DNA from: Actinomycetes bacterium
GTDB taxonomy: Bacteria; Actinomycetota; Actinomycetes; Actinomycetales; Microbacteriaceae
Assembly (NCBI GenBank): GCA_023451265.1
Contig: JAEYAG010000028.1
Coordinates: 1 to 13,945, forward strand
Length of the DNA stretch: 13,945 bases
Reading direction: 5' to 3'
Positions 1-7,563 of the stretch are shown piece by piece. The notes beneath the pieces are model-generated. The model was not told the origin of the DNA. It searched no databases and saw only the letters and a list, made by a program, of their open reading frames with translations. A program made the translations under genes and the position numbers. Position 1 is the stretch's first letter; each line of letters starts with the position of its first letter.

Positions 1-1416
1 GTCCCGCGCCGATCGCCGCGCCTGCGCGCGCTCGGCCTCCGTCGCCTCAGGCGCCGCCGCCACGCCCTGAACATCGCGCCAGCCGGCCCCGGCCGCGGGG
101 CTGGACCGCCCGAGCCAGGTCGTGACGATGCCTCCCTGCTCGCCGACGGCGGCGGCCTCGTCGACGAGCGCCATCGCCCGCGGGTAGGCGCGTCGCAGCG
201 CCGGAACGAGGCGCCCGCTGTCGCCGGTGGTGGCGCCGTACATCGCACCCAGGAGCGCGATCTTCGCCTCCTGCCGCGTCGAGACGACACCGCTGTCGAC
301 GATCCCCTCGTACAGGTCGCGGCCGCGGGCCGCCTGCGCGAGCGCGGTGTCGCCGGACATGGCGGCGAGCACCCGCGGCTCGAGCTGGGCGACGTCGGCG
401 ACGACCAGCATCCATCCGTCGTCGGCGCGCACGGCCGGGCGCAACTGCCGCGGCAGCTGCAACGCTCCCCCGCCAGAGGACGCCCAGCGTCCGGTGACGA
501 CGCCGCCGGGCACGTAGACCGGGCGGAACCGACCGTCGGGTGCCCATTCGTCGATCCATGCCCAGCCGTTGGCGCTCAGCAGCCGGGTCAGCTTCTTGTA
601 TGCCAGCAGCGGCGCGATGGCGGGGTGGTCGTACTCAGCCAGTTCCCATCGGCTGGTGGAGCGGGCGAGCACGCCCACCCGGTGCAGGCTGCGCAGCAGC
701 TTCGGCTGCGAGTCCAGGCTCGCGGCGGGGTCTCCGAGCGCGGTGCGGACGATGCCGGCGAGCTCCTGCACGCGCGCCGGCGCCGTGCCGGGCGCCGGCC
801 GCGGGCCGAGAGCCTCCTCGAGCAGCGCCTCATGGACCCCGCGGTTCCACGGCAGCCCTGCCGCGTGCAACTCCACCGCGAGCAGCGCACCGGCCGACTC
901 CGCGGCCAGCAGCAGTCGGAGACGGCTGCCTTCGGCAGCGGTGGCGACGGCGCGCTGCTGCCGGGTGAACTCGGCCAGGACCGCGTCGACGTCGTCGGGC
1001 ACCCCGGCCGGTGCGGCCTCGAGGTCGAACAGGGCGGGGGCGGATGCCGGGGCGGGGTCGGCGACCGCGGCATCCCAGGGCGCGGCGTCGCGCAGGGCGG
1101 TGGCGTCCGGGCCGGCGACGAGCTCGCTGCGGCGGAGGATGGCGTGGCTGAGCCGCAGGTCACGGCATCGGGCGACCACGTGACCGGCCGCGAGGATCGC
1201 CGGGTACCAGCGGGTCGTGTCACTCCACACCCAGCGGGCGCTCGCCCCGGCATCCGCGACGATCCGTGGCACGTCGTCGATCGTGCAGTGCTCGCGGTCG
1301 ACGACCGCGGCATCCTCCGTCAGGGTGAGGACGACCGCGCCTCCGGGACGGGTGGGGTCGTGGGCCAGCAGCCGCCAGCGCGGCGAACCCGAAGGCGCCG
1401 CGCCGGATGTGGTCAC
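1..1416 (-). CDS. Family A DNA polymerase-like protein (annotated in relatives as bifunctional 3'-5' exonuclease/DNA polymerase), C-terminus cut off by window edge
   Basis: 472 codons are open from a GTG at 1416 to the left edge. The protein has no N-terminal 5'-nuclease domain. Residues 1 to about 190 correspond to the exonuclease-like region (a segment around DLRLSHAIL resembles the third exonuclease block), but I cannot find the D-x-E of exonuclease motif I, so proofreading activity is doubtful. The polymerase domain is clear: motif A is ADVAQLEPRVLA (D341, E346, R348; usual form DYSQIELR) and the O-helix is R381-x3-K385-x3-L389-x3-Y393-G394, where most Pol I enzymes have Phe at 389. Motif C lies beyond the edge. 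The start codon shares GTGA with the stop of the zinc-ribbon gene, so translation is probably coupled. Family A fold is known for these motifs; a repair or translesion role is inference. Confidence 0.88.
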   Translation of the reverse strand, partial: MTTSGAAPSGSPRWRLLAHDPTRPGGAVVLTLTEDAAVVDREHCTIDDVPRIVADAGASARWVWSDTTRWYPAILAAGHVVARCRDLRLSHAILRRSELVAGPDATALRDAAPWDAAVADPAPASAPALFDLEAAPAGVPDDVDAVLAEFTRQQRAVATAAEGSRLRLLLAAESAGALLAVELHAAGLPWNRGVHEALLEEALGPRPAPGTAPARVQELAGIVRTALGDPAASLDSQPKLLRSLHRVGVLARSTSRWELAEYDHPAIAPLLAYKKLTRLLSANGWAWIDEWAPDGRFRPVYVPGGVVTGRWASSGGGALQLPRQLRPAVRADDGWMLVVADVAQLEPRVLAAMSGDTALAQAARGRDLYEGIVDSGVVSTRQEAKIALLGAMYGATTGDSGRLVPALRRAYPRAMALVDEAAAVGEQGGIVTTWLGRSSPAAGAGWRDVQGVAAAPEATEAERAQARRSARD

Positions 1417-2144
1417 AGCCCGGATTCGTCGGTGCGCACCAGGATGCAGCCGCACTCCGGGCACATCACGACGTCGTCCTCCGCCGCCTGACGGAGCGCC
1501 CCCAGGTCGGTGCCGGAGAGGACCATGTGGCACCCCTCGCACGTGCGGCGGCGCAGCAGTCCTGCGCCGACGCCGCGCGCTGCGACCCGCTCGTACAGCC
1601 CCAGCAGATCGGCGGGCACACGGCCGGCGACGGCGGCGCGGTCGCGCGTCGCGGCCTCCCACGTCGCGGTGGCGGCGGCCACGGCCTCCTTGCCCTCCGC
1701 GCTCAGGCGGGCGCCCTCGGCGTTGGTGGCGGCGATGAGTGCCTCCTGCGCGGCGACGGCGGCGTCGGCGTCCTCCAGGCGCTCCATGATCTGCAGTTCC
1801 GCGTCTTCCAGATCGCTCTTCCGCTTGGCGAGCGAGGCGAGCTCGTGCTCCAGCCCCTGCGCCTCCTTGACGTTCGACGTCGCGGCGAGACGCTCGGTGT
1901 CGCGGGCGGCGCGGGCATCGACCAGAGCGACATCGGACTCGAGGCGCGCCAGTTCCGCGCGGGCATCGTCACGCACTCCCAGGAGTGTCGTCAGCTCGGC
2001 AGACTGCGCCTGCCGCTCCGCGATCAGCTCCTGCACGCGCGCGGTCTGCTCGGGATTGCGTCGTGCGCTGTCGGCATGGCGGATGGTGGCGTCGAGGCTC
2101 GCGAGTTCGAGCAGGAGCAGCTGATCGGCGGGTCGGGACTTCAC
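1413..2144 (-). CDS. C4-type zinc ribbon/coiled-coil protein (COG1579; FlgZ/CT398-like family)
   Basis: This 243-residue protein consists of a long, charged, Ala/Glu/Arg-rich helical stretch (about residues 5-170, heptad-like, predicted coiled coil) followed by a C-terminal zinc ribbon with C202-x2-C205 and C228-x2-C231 (an extra Cys at 233). This architecture and length are standard for the COG1579 family, which includes Helicobacter FlgZ (HP0958) and Chlamydia CT398; those act as adaptors, but the actinobacterial role is not established. The start is a GTG; the family N-terminus (K-[SA]-x-PADQL) begins right there, so no longer start is needed. The nearest purine-rich element (GGGAG) is only 1 nt from the GTG, too close for an ordinary ribosome binding site, and a -10-like TAGGTT sits 6 nt upstream, suggesting a leaderless transcript. 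The gene is coupled by a GTGA overlap to the downstream polymerase gene. Confidence 0.9.
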   Translation of the reverse strand: MKSRPADQLLLLELASLDATIRHADSARRNPEQTARVQELIAERQAQSAELTTLLGVRDDARAELARLESDVALVDARAARDTERLAATSNVKEAQGLEHELASLAKRKSDLEDAELQIMERLEDADAAVAAQEALIAATNAEGARLSAEGKEAVAAATATWEAATRDRAAVAGRVPADLLGLYERVAARGVGAGLLRRRTCEGCHMVLSGTDLGALRQAAEDDVVMCPECGCILVRTDESGL

Positions 2145-2150
2145 GCTCCC

Positions 2151-2156
2151 AACCTA
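2151..2156 (-). promoter_or_regulatory. Candidate -10 box for the zinc-ribbon gene (possible leaderless start)
   Basis: On the minus strand the hexamer TAGGTT (TANNNT pattern) ends 6 nt before the GTG at 2144, which puts the expected transcription start at or next to the G of the start codon. No convincing -35 is seen. TA-rich steps are rare in this 70% G+C sequence, which makes the match more notable. Inference only. Confidence 0.4.
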
Positions 2157-2257
2157 CCGCGGTGCGGCGCCGACCACTCCCGGCGGGCTCGCGGTGCCGC
2201 TACCATGTGGTGCCTGACGCCGGGCGTCGCGCTCCGGTGGACCGCGAAGGAGCTGTC

Positions 2258-3760
2258 ATGAGCGTCATGCGAACGAAGTCCGTCGAAAAGTCGATCGCCG
2301 ACACCGAGGAGCCGGAGTTCCGGCTGCGCAAGTCGTTGTCGGCGCTGGATCTCACCGTCTTCGGCGTGGGCGTCGTCATCGGCGCCGGCATCTTCACGGT
2401 CACGGGACGCGCCGCGCACGACGTGGCCGGCCCGGCCGTCGTGATGAGCTTCGTCGTGGCCGCCATCGCGTGCGGGCTGGCCGCGATGTGCTACGCCGAG
2501 TTCGCCTCCACGGTGCCAGTGTCGGGATCGGCCTACACCTTCTCATACGCGTCGCTGGGCGAGCTGTTCGCCTGGATCATCGGGTGGGATCTCATCCTGG
2601 AGATGTTCCTCGGCGCGAGCGTGGTCGCGCAGGGGTGGAGTGCGTACCTCGGCGTGCTGCTGGAGCAGCTCGGCATGCCGATCCCCGCCGCGATCGGCTA
2701 CGGCGGCACGGTCGATCTCATGGCGATCCTGCTCGTGGTCGTCCTCGGCGGCCTCATGACCCTCGGCATCCGCGAGTCGATGCGCGTGAACCTCGTGCTC
2801 GTCGGCGTGAAGCTCTTCATCGTGCTGTTCGTCATCGTCGCCGGCATCCTCTTCATCAACCCCGCCAACTACTCGCCGTTCGTTCCGGATGCCGCGCCGC
2901 GCGAGGCTGCGACCGGGCTCACGCAGCCGCTGCTGCAGTTCCTGTCGGGCTCAGCGCCGATGGCGTTCGGCGTCGGCGGCATCTTCGCGGGGGCGGCGCT
3001 GGTGTTCTTCGCCTACATCGGGTTCGACGTCGTGGCCACGACCGCGGAGGAGACGAAGAACCCGCAGCGGGATCTGCCCATCGGCATCATCGCCTCGCTC
3101 ATCATCTGTACCGTCCTCTACTGCGCGGTGGCGTTCGTCGTCACGGGAATGGTCCGCTACGACGAACTCGACCCGGCGGCGGCGCTCGCGAACGCCTTCG
3201 CCTATCACGGGCAGGCGTGGATGGCGACGGTCATCTCCGCCGGCGCCGTGGCGGGGCTGACGACCGTCGTCCTGACGCTGATGATCGGGGCGACGCGCAT
3301 CATCTTCGCCATGTCGCGCGACGCCCTGCTGCCGCACCGACTGGCGAAGGTGCACCCGACGCGGCGGACGCCGTGGGTCATCTCCATCGTCGTCACCGTC
3401 ATCGTCGCCGTGGTCGCCGGGCTCACGCCGATCGGCGTGCTGGAGGAGATGGTCAACATCGGCACGCTCTCGGCATTCGTGCTCGTGTCGGTAGGGGTTG
3501 TCGTGCTGCGGCGCTCGCGCCCCGACCTCAAGCGCGGCTTCCGCGTGCCGTGGAGCCCGGTGCTGCCGATCCTCTCGGCCCTCATCTGCGTGTACCTCAT
3601 GCTGAACCTGACGGTGGAGACGTGGCTGCGGTTCCTCGTGTGGCTGGTCGTCGGCTTCGTGATCTACTTCGCCTACTCCCGGCGTCACTCCCGGCTGGGG
3701 AAGGATGCCGGGGAGTACGACAATCCGGCGACGCCGCGCGTCGTGGGGCGCGGCGACTGA
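2258..3760 (+). CDS. APC-superfamily amino acid permease, cationic amino acid transporter (CAT)-like
   Basis: This 500-residue integral membrane protein probably imports amino acids by proton-coupled or exchange transport. After a charged N-terminal tail (residues 1-25), transmembrane segment 1 carries the unwound APC substrate-binding signature GVGVVIGAGIFTVTG (residues 36-50), followed by about 12 hydrophobic segments in all and a basic C-terminal tail. The closely similar CAT/YfnA-type permeases (TC 2.A.3.3) share the RLRKSLSALDLT stretch before segment 1. Start: the ATG at 2258 has GAAGGAG (2246-2252) at 5 nt; the second ATG at 2267 would have a 14-nt spacing. The open frame extends upstream to 1985 but there it lies antisense to the zinc-ribbon gene, so that extension is rejected. 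Divergent from the zinc-ribbon gene, convergent with the tRNA, with only 13 nt to it and no terminator in that gap. Substrate cannot be set from sequence alone. Confidence 0.93.
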   Translation: MSVMRTKSVEKSIADTEEPEFRLRKSLSALDLTVFGVGVVIGAGIFTVTGRAAHDVAGPAVVMSFVVAAIACGLAAMCYAEFASTVPVSGSAYTFSYASLGELFAWIIGWDLILEMFLGASVVAQGWSAYLGVLLEQLGMPIPAAIGYGGTVDLMAILLVVVLGGLMTLGIRESMRVNLVLVGVKLFIVLFVIVAGILFINPANYSPFVPDAAPREAATGLTQPLLQFLSGSAPMAFGVGGIFAGAALVFFAYIGFDVVATTAEETKNPQRDLPIGIIASLIICTVLYCAVAFVVTGMVRYDELDPAAALANAFAYHGQAWMATVISAGAVAGLTTVVLTLMIGATRIIFAMSRDALLPHRLAKVHPTRRTPWVISIVVTVIVAVVAGLTPIGVLEEMVNIGTLSAFVLVSVGVVVLRRSRPDLKRGFRVPWSPVLPILSALICVYLMLNLTVETWLRFLVWLVVGFVIYFAYSRRHSRLGKDAGEYDNPATPRVVGRGD

Positions 3761-3773
3761 TCGGGCGATGCAG

Positions 3774-3847
3774 TGGGCCCAGAGAGACTCGAACTCCCGA
3801 CCCCCTCGGTGTAAACGAGGTGCTCTAACCAACTGAGCTATAGGCCC
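3774..3847 (-). tRNA. tRNA-Val (anticodon TAC)
   Basis: A 74-nt cloverleaf folds fully: acceptor stem GGGCCTA/TGGGCCC (with one G-T wobble), D arm GCTC/GAGC with loop AGTTGGTTA, anticodon arm CCTCG/CGAGG with loop TTTACAC (anticodon TAC, reading GUA/GUG), a 5-nt variable region, and T arm GGGAG/CTCTC with loop TTCGAGT. Discriminator base A73. CCA is not encoded (CTG follows). Only 12 nt separate its 5' end from the stop codon of the MOSC gene on the same strand. GUA is a rare codon in such a genome, but the U34 tRNA can also read GUG, which is common here. Confidence 0.98.
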
Positions 3848-3856
3848 GCGGCGACG

Positions 3857-3862
3857 AGTCTA
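3857..3862 (-). promoter_or_regulatory. Candidate -10 box for tRNA-Val, overlapping the MOSC stop codon
   Basis: On the minus strand the hexamer TAGACT begins with the TAG stop codon of the MOSC gene and ends 9 nt before the tRNA 5' end, so a transcription start would fall about 2-3 nt ahead of the mature tRNA. The same TAGRCT form occurs upstream of aceE and acpP. No clear -35 is seen at 16-18 nt upstream. The other possibility is that the tRNA is processed from a MOSC-tRNA read-through transcript. Confidence 0.45.
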
Positions 3863-4666
3863 GGCGACGGCGGCCCTCACCGGCCGCACTTCATCGCCCA
3901 CCCGGATCACTCCCCCGCCCGCGACGGGCAGCAGCAGTCGGCCGAGCGTCGGCTCGGACTGCCCGAGGCCGCGCGTCAGCGTCGTGAGCACGGGAAGGTC
4001 GCGGCGGCCGGTGTCCGGATCGGCGTGCGTCGCGAGACACCGGACGATGGGTCCCTCCGCGACGAGATCGACGTCGCCGATGCGCACCGCCGACCAGTCG
4101 AGCTCCTCCCACGGGTCGAGACCGGCCACGACGATGTTGGAGCGGAAACGGCGATGGTCCACCGCGCCGCCGAGCGCTCCCGCCAGCGCGTCGACACTGC
4201 CCTGCCCGTGAAGCGAGACGTATCCGCGCGGACGGTCCTGGAACCGGGATGACATGCCGTCGCCGACGAGGACGAGCGGCAGTCGGCCCGGCCGTTGCAG
4301 GCGTGCTCCCTCGGGCGAGTCCGCGACGAACGCGGTCACGGCAGCCGTCAGGCGGCGACGCCCCTCGGCATCCAGCCCCGCTTCGACCAGCATCCGGTCG
4401 CCGTAGTCGATGCGCACCCGCAGTCCCGCATCGTCGAAGTGCAGGCGGAGCGCCGCCAGCGCGGGGAAATCCTGCAGCGCGAGGCCCTTCGCCTTCGGCC
4501 AGTAGTCCAGGCCGTCGCGCTCCTCCGGCGTCGCTGCATCCGCGAACCGGAACGCGAGCACGCGGTCCCCCGCGATCCGGCCGTCGTCCTGCACGCGCAG
4601 GGTGTCGGATGCCGCGGGGGTGAACCCCTTCACCGGGTAGCGGAACAGGGCGGCGACGTGCGGCAC
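3860..4666 (-). CDS. MOSC domain-containing protein (molybdenum cofactor sulfurase C-terminal-like; mARC/YcbX relative)
   Basis: This 268-residue cytoplasmic protein has the N-terminal MOSC beta-barrel motif (VAALFRYPVKGF, residues 4-15) and the MOSC domain proper in the second half, including VSLHGQGSVDAL (about 150-161), R-x-R-S-N-I (173-178) and GPIVRCLATHADPDTG (205-220). Cys210 matches the conserved Cys that in mARC/YcbX-type proteins coordinates molybdenum; the following D-P-x-T-G is also family typical. The likely role is an oxidoreductase or sulfur-carrier reaction using molybdenum cofactor; the substrate is unknown. Start: GTG at 4666 with AGGA about 7 nt upstream; the frame remains open further upstream but that part is antisense to aceE and lacks family similarity. 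It diverges from aceE, sharing a 159-bp regulatory gap, and lies immediately before tRNA-Val. Confidence 0.88.
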   Translation of the reverse strand: MPHVAALFRYPVKGFTPAASDTLRVQDDGRIAGDRVLAFRFADAATPEERDGLDYWPKAKGLALQDFPALAALRLHFDDAGLRVRIDYGDRMLVEAGLDAEGRRRLTAAVTAFVADSPEGARLQRPGRLPLVLVGDGMSSRFQDRPRGYVSLHGQGSVDALAGALGGAVDHRRFRSNIVVAGLDPWEELDWSAVRIGDVDLVAEGPIVRCLATHADPDTGRRDLPVLTTLTRGLGQSEPTLGRLLLPVAGGGVIRVGDEVRPVRAAVA

Positions 4667-4729
4667 GGCACCATCCTGGCATCCCGCTCGGGGCGGGGCC
4701 GACGCGACCGTCATCGCGACGGATGTGAC

Positions 4730-4735
4730 TAGGCT
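4730..4735 (+). promoter_or_regulatory. Candidate -10 box for aceE
   Basis: TAGGCT matches the TANNNT pattern and the TAGRCT form seen at two other sites in this window. It would give a leader of roughly 80-85 nt before the aceE start. The -35 region is poor (GACCGT at 4706-4711 with 18-nt spacing is the best), as expected for an activator-dependent or extended -10 promoter. A direct repeat of CGCGAC at 4703-4708 and 4715-4720 lies just upstream. Confidence 0.4.
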
Positions 4736-4791
4736 GATCGATGGTGCGTTGTCGCTGCTGAACAAAAGCCGACCGCATCCGAAGCCCCGTC

Positions 4792-4808
4792 CTGGCACGA
4801 TCTGCCAG
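4792..4808 (+). promoter_or_regulatory. Perfect inverted repeat in the aceE leader (hairpin or operator)
   Basis: CTGGCA and TGCCAG flank a 5-nt centre (CGATC). In RNA this is a 6-bp hairpin ending 6 nt before the AAAGG ribosome binding site (4815-4819). As DNA it is a 17-bp operator-like palindrome downstream of the candidate start site. Which role applies, if any, is not decided by sequence. Confidence 0.4.
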
Positions 4809-4825
4809 ATGAAGAAAGGTCTCCC

Positions 4826-7555
4826 GTGACTGTCAACGATCAGGATCCGTACTCGCAGGGCCCGCAGGACAGCGATCCCGAAGAGACCAGTGAGTGGGCG
4901 GAGTCGCTGCAGCAACTGGTCGACGCCAAGGGCGCCGGCCGCGGCCGCGAGATCATGCTGAGCCTGCTGAACAAGTCGCACGAGCTGCAGCTGAACGTGC
5001 CGCAGGTGCCCGTCACCGACTACATCAACACCATCGCGCCGGAGAACGAGCCGGAGTTCCCCGGCGACGAGGAACTCGAGCGTCGCTACCGCCGCTGGAT
5101 CCGCTGGAACGCCGCGCTCACCGTGCATCGCGCCCAGCGCCCCGGCATCGGCGTCGGCGGCCACATCTCCACCTACGCGTCGTCGGCCTCCCTCTACGAA
5201 GTCGGCTTCAACCACTTCTTCCGAGGCCTGGATGACCCGGGCGGCGGCGACCAGATCTTCATCCAGGGTCACGCCTCCCCCGGCATCTACGCCCGCTCGT
5301 TCCTCGAGGGCCGGCTGTCCGAGGACCAGCTCGACGGCTTCCGCCAGGAGAAGTCGAAGGGCGACCTCGGCATCCCCTCGTATCCGCACCCCCGCCTGAT
5401 GCCGGAGTACTGGCAGTTCCCGACCGTGTCGATGGGTCTCGGACCCATCAACGCGATCTACCAGGCCATGACCAACAAGTACCTCACCAACCGTGGGATC
5501 AAGGACCTCTCGAACTCGCGGGTGTGGGCGTTCCTCGGCGACGGCGAGATGGACGAGGTCGAATCGCGCGGTCAGCTGCAGGTCGCCGCCAACGAGGGCC
5601 TCGACAACCTGACCTTCGTCGTGAACTGCAACCTGCAGCGTCTTGACGGTCCGGTGCGCGGCAACGGCAAGATCATCCAGGAGCTCGAGGCGTTCTTCCG
5701 CGGTGCGGGCTGGAACGTCATCAAGGTCGTGTGGGGCCGCGGCTGGGACGACCTGCTCAAGGTCGACGTGGACGGCGCGCTCGTGAAGCTCATGAACACG
5801 ACGCCCGACGGCGACTTCCAGACCTACCGCGCCGAAGACGGCAAGTTCATCCGCGACCACTTCTTCGGTCGCGACGAGCGGACCGCCGCGATGGTCAAGG
5901 ACCTCTCCGACGACTACATCTGGGGAGGCCTGCGCCGAGGCGGCCTGGACTACCAGAAGCTCTACGCCGCCTACAAGGCAGCCACCGATCACAAGGGTCA
6001 GCCCACCGTCATCCTCGCCAAGACGATCAAGGGCTACGGGCTCGGTCACCACTTCGAGGGCCGCAACGCGACCCACCAGATGAAGAAGATGACCCTCGAC
6101 GACCTCAAGCACTTCCGTGACTCGATGCGCATCCCGATCACCGACGCGCAGCTCGAGGAGAACCCGTACCTCCCGCCGTACTACAACCCCGGACTCGAGG
6201 ACGAGACGATCCAGTACATGGTCGAGCGACGCCGCGCGCTCGGCGGGTTCCTACCCGAGCGCCGCACCCACCACGTGCCGATCACCCTCCCCGACGACAA
6301 CGCGTACGCGCTGCCGAAGAAGGGGTCGGGCACGCAGGAGGTCGCCACCACGATGGCGTTCGTGCGCCTGCTGAAGGACCTGCTGCGCTCGAAGGACTTC
6401 GGACACCGGATCGTCCCGATCATCCCCGACGAGGCGCGCACCTTCGGCCTCGACGCGTTCTTCCCGACCGCGAAGATCTACAACCCGAACGGCCAGAACT
6501 ACACGTCCGTCGACCGCGAGCTGCTCCTGGCCTACAAGGAGAGCCCGCAGGGCCAGATCATGCACGTCGGCATCAACGAGGCCGGTGCCGTCGCCGCCTT
6601 CACCGGCACCGGCACGTCGTACTCGACGCACGGCGAGCCGCTGATCCCGGTGTACATCTTCTACTCGATGTTCGGCTTCCAGCGCACCGGCGACGCCCAG
6701 TGGGCGGCGGGCGACCAGATGGCGCGCGGCTTCATCATGGGCGCGACCGCCGGCCGGACGACGCTGACCGGCGAGGGCCTGCAGCACGCCGACGGCCACT
6801 CGCACCTGCTCGCGTCGACCAACCCGGCGACCGTCTCGTACGACCCCGCCTACGGGTACGAGATCGCGCACATCGTGCGCTCGGGCCTGGAGCGGATGTA
6901 CGGCGGCAACCACCCCGACCCGAACGTCATGTACTACATCACGCTCTACAACGAGCCGCTCGTGCAGCCGGCGGAGCCGGAGCATGTCGACGTGGACGGC
7001 ATCGTCCGCGGCATCCACCGCATCTCCGAGGGCTCCGGCGACGGGCACCGCGCACAGCTGCTCGCCTCCGGCGTCGGCGTGCCGTGGGCGCTCGAGGCCC
7101 AGCAGCTGCTGAAGGACGACTGGGGCATCGTCGCGGACGTCTGGTCGGTCACCAGCTGGACCGAGCTGCGCCGCGACGGTCTCGCCGCCGACGAGCACAA
7201 CTTCCTCAACCCGCTCGCCGAGCCGCGCACCGCGTACGTCACGCACAAGCTGCAGGACACCGCCGGTCCGGTCATCGCCGTCAGCGATTACATGCACGCC
7301 GTGCAGGACCAGATCCGCCCGTGGATCCCGCGTCGCTACGCGACCCTGGGCGCCGACGGCTTCGGGTTCTCCGACACCCGCGCCGCCGCTCGACGCTTCT
7401 TCAAGATCGACGGCCCGTCGATCGTGGTGCGCACGCTCCAGGCGCTGGCCGAGGAGGGGCTCGTCGACCGGGCCCTGTCGGCGCAGGCGATCGAGCGCTA
7501 CCGGCTGCACGACGTGACGGCGGGGACGACCGGCAACGCCGGCGGCGAAAGCTGA
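4826..7555 (+). CDS. aceE: Pyruvate dehydrogenase E1 component, homodimeric type
   Basis: This 909-residue enzyme decarboxylates pyruvate with thiamine diphosphate and passes the acetyl group to the lipoyl E2 of the pyruvate dehydrogenase complex, giving acetyl-CoA in the cytoplasm. Length fits the homodimeric (AceE) class (about 890-920) rather than the alpha/beta class. The ThDP-binding motif starts GDGEMDE (residues 238-244) and ends NCNLQRLDGPV (267-277), nearly identical to E. coli AceE; the second, pyrimidine-binding domain follows from about residue 500 and the transketolase C-terminal domain after about 700. Start: GTG at 4826 with AAAGG at 6 nt. In actinobacteria such as Corynebacterium, AceE works in a mixed pyruvate/2-oxoglutarate dehydrogenase assembly with shared E2; that is family knowledge, and no E2 or E3 gene lies here. 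The next gene starts 8 nt after the stop, so cotranscription with fasR is likely. Confidence 0.98.
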   Translation: MTVNDQDPYSQGPQDSDPEETSEWAESLQQLVDAKGAGRGREIMLSLLNKSHELQLNVPQVPVTDYINTIAPENEPEFPGDEELERRYRRWIRWNAALTVHRAQRPGIGVGGHISTYASSASLYEVGFNHFFRGLDDPGGGDQIFIQGHASPGIYARSFLEGRLSEDQLDGFRQEKSKGDLGIPSYPHPRLMPEYWQFPTVSMGLGPINAIYQAMTNKYLTNRGIKDLSNSRVWAFLGDGEMDEVESRGQLQVAANEGLDNLTFVVNCNLQRLDGPVRGNGKIIQELEAFFRGAGWNVIKVVWGRGWDDLLKVDVDGALVKLMNTTPDGDFQTYRAEDGKFIRDHFFGRDERTAAMVKDLSDDYIWGGLRRGGLDYQKLYAAYKAATDHKGQPTVILAKTIKGYGLGHHFEGRNATHQMKKMTLDDLKHFRDSMRIPITDAQLEENPYLPPYYNPGLEDETIQYMVERRRALGGFLPERRTHHVPITLPDDNAYALPKKGSGTQEVATTMAFVRLLKDLLRSKDFGHRIVPIIPDEARTFGLDAFFPTAKIYNPNGQNYTSVDRELLLAYKESPQGQIMHVGINEAGAVAAFTGTGTSYSTHGEPLIPVYIFYSMFGFQRTGDAQWAAGDQMARGFIMGATAGRTTLTGEGLQHADGHSHLLASTNPATVSYDPAYGYEIAHIVRSGLERMYGGNHPDPNVMYYITLYNEPLVQPAEPEHVDVDGIVRGIHRISEGSGDGHRAQLLASGVGVPWALEAQQLLKDDWGIVADVWSVTSWTELRRDGLAADEHNFLNPLAEPRTAYVTHKLQDTAGPVIAVSDYMHAVQDQIRPWIPRRYATLGADGFGFSDTRAAARRFFKIDGPSIVVRTLQALAEEGLVDRALSAQAIERYRLHDVTAGTTGNAGGES

Positions 7556-7563
7556 CCCGCTCG

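Noticed and set aside
588..1313. 241-codon open frame on the minus strand within the polymerase region (another frame)
   Set aside because: Ser/Pro/Arg-rich shadow; the polymerase frame from the GTG at 1416 carries the conserved motifs.
1985..2257. Upstream extension of the permease frame to an ATG at 1985
   Set aside because: It lies antisense to the zinc-ribbon gene and lacks family similarity; the ATG at 2258 has a strong ribosome binding site.
4703..4720. Direct repeat of CGCGAC upstream of aceE as an activator site
   Set aside because: Six-base GC-rich repeats 12 bp apart are common by chance here; no further support.
4667..6112. In-frame upstream extension of the MOSC gene, which would make a 750-residue fusion
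   Set aside because: The extra part is antisense to aceE and has shadow-like composition; the MOSC family N-terminus begins at the GTG at 4666.
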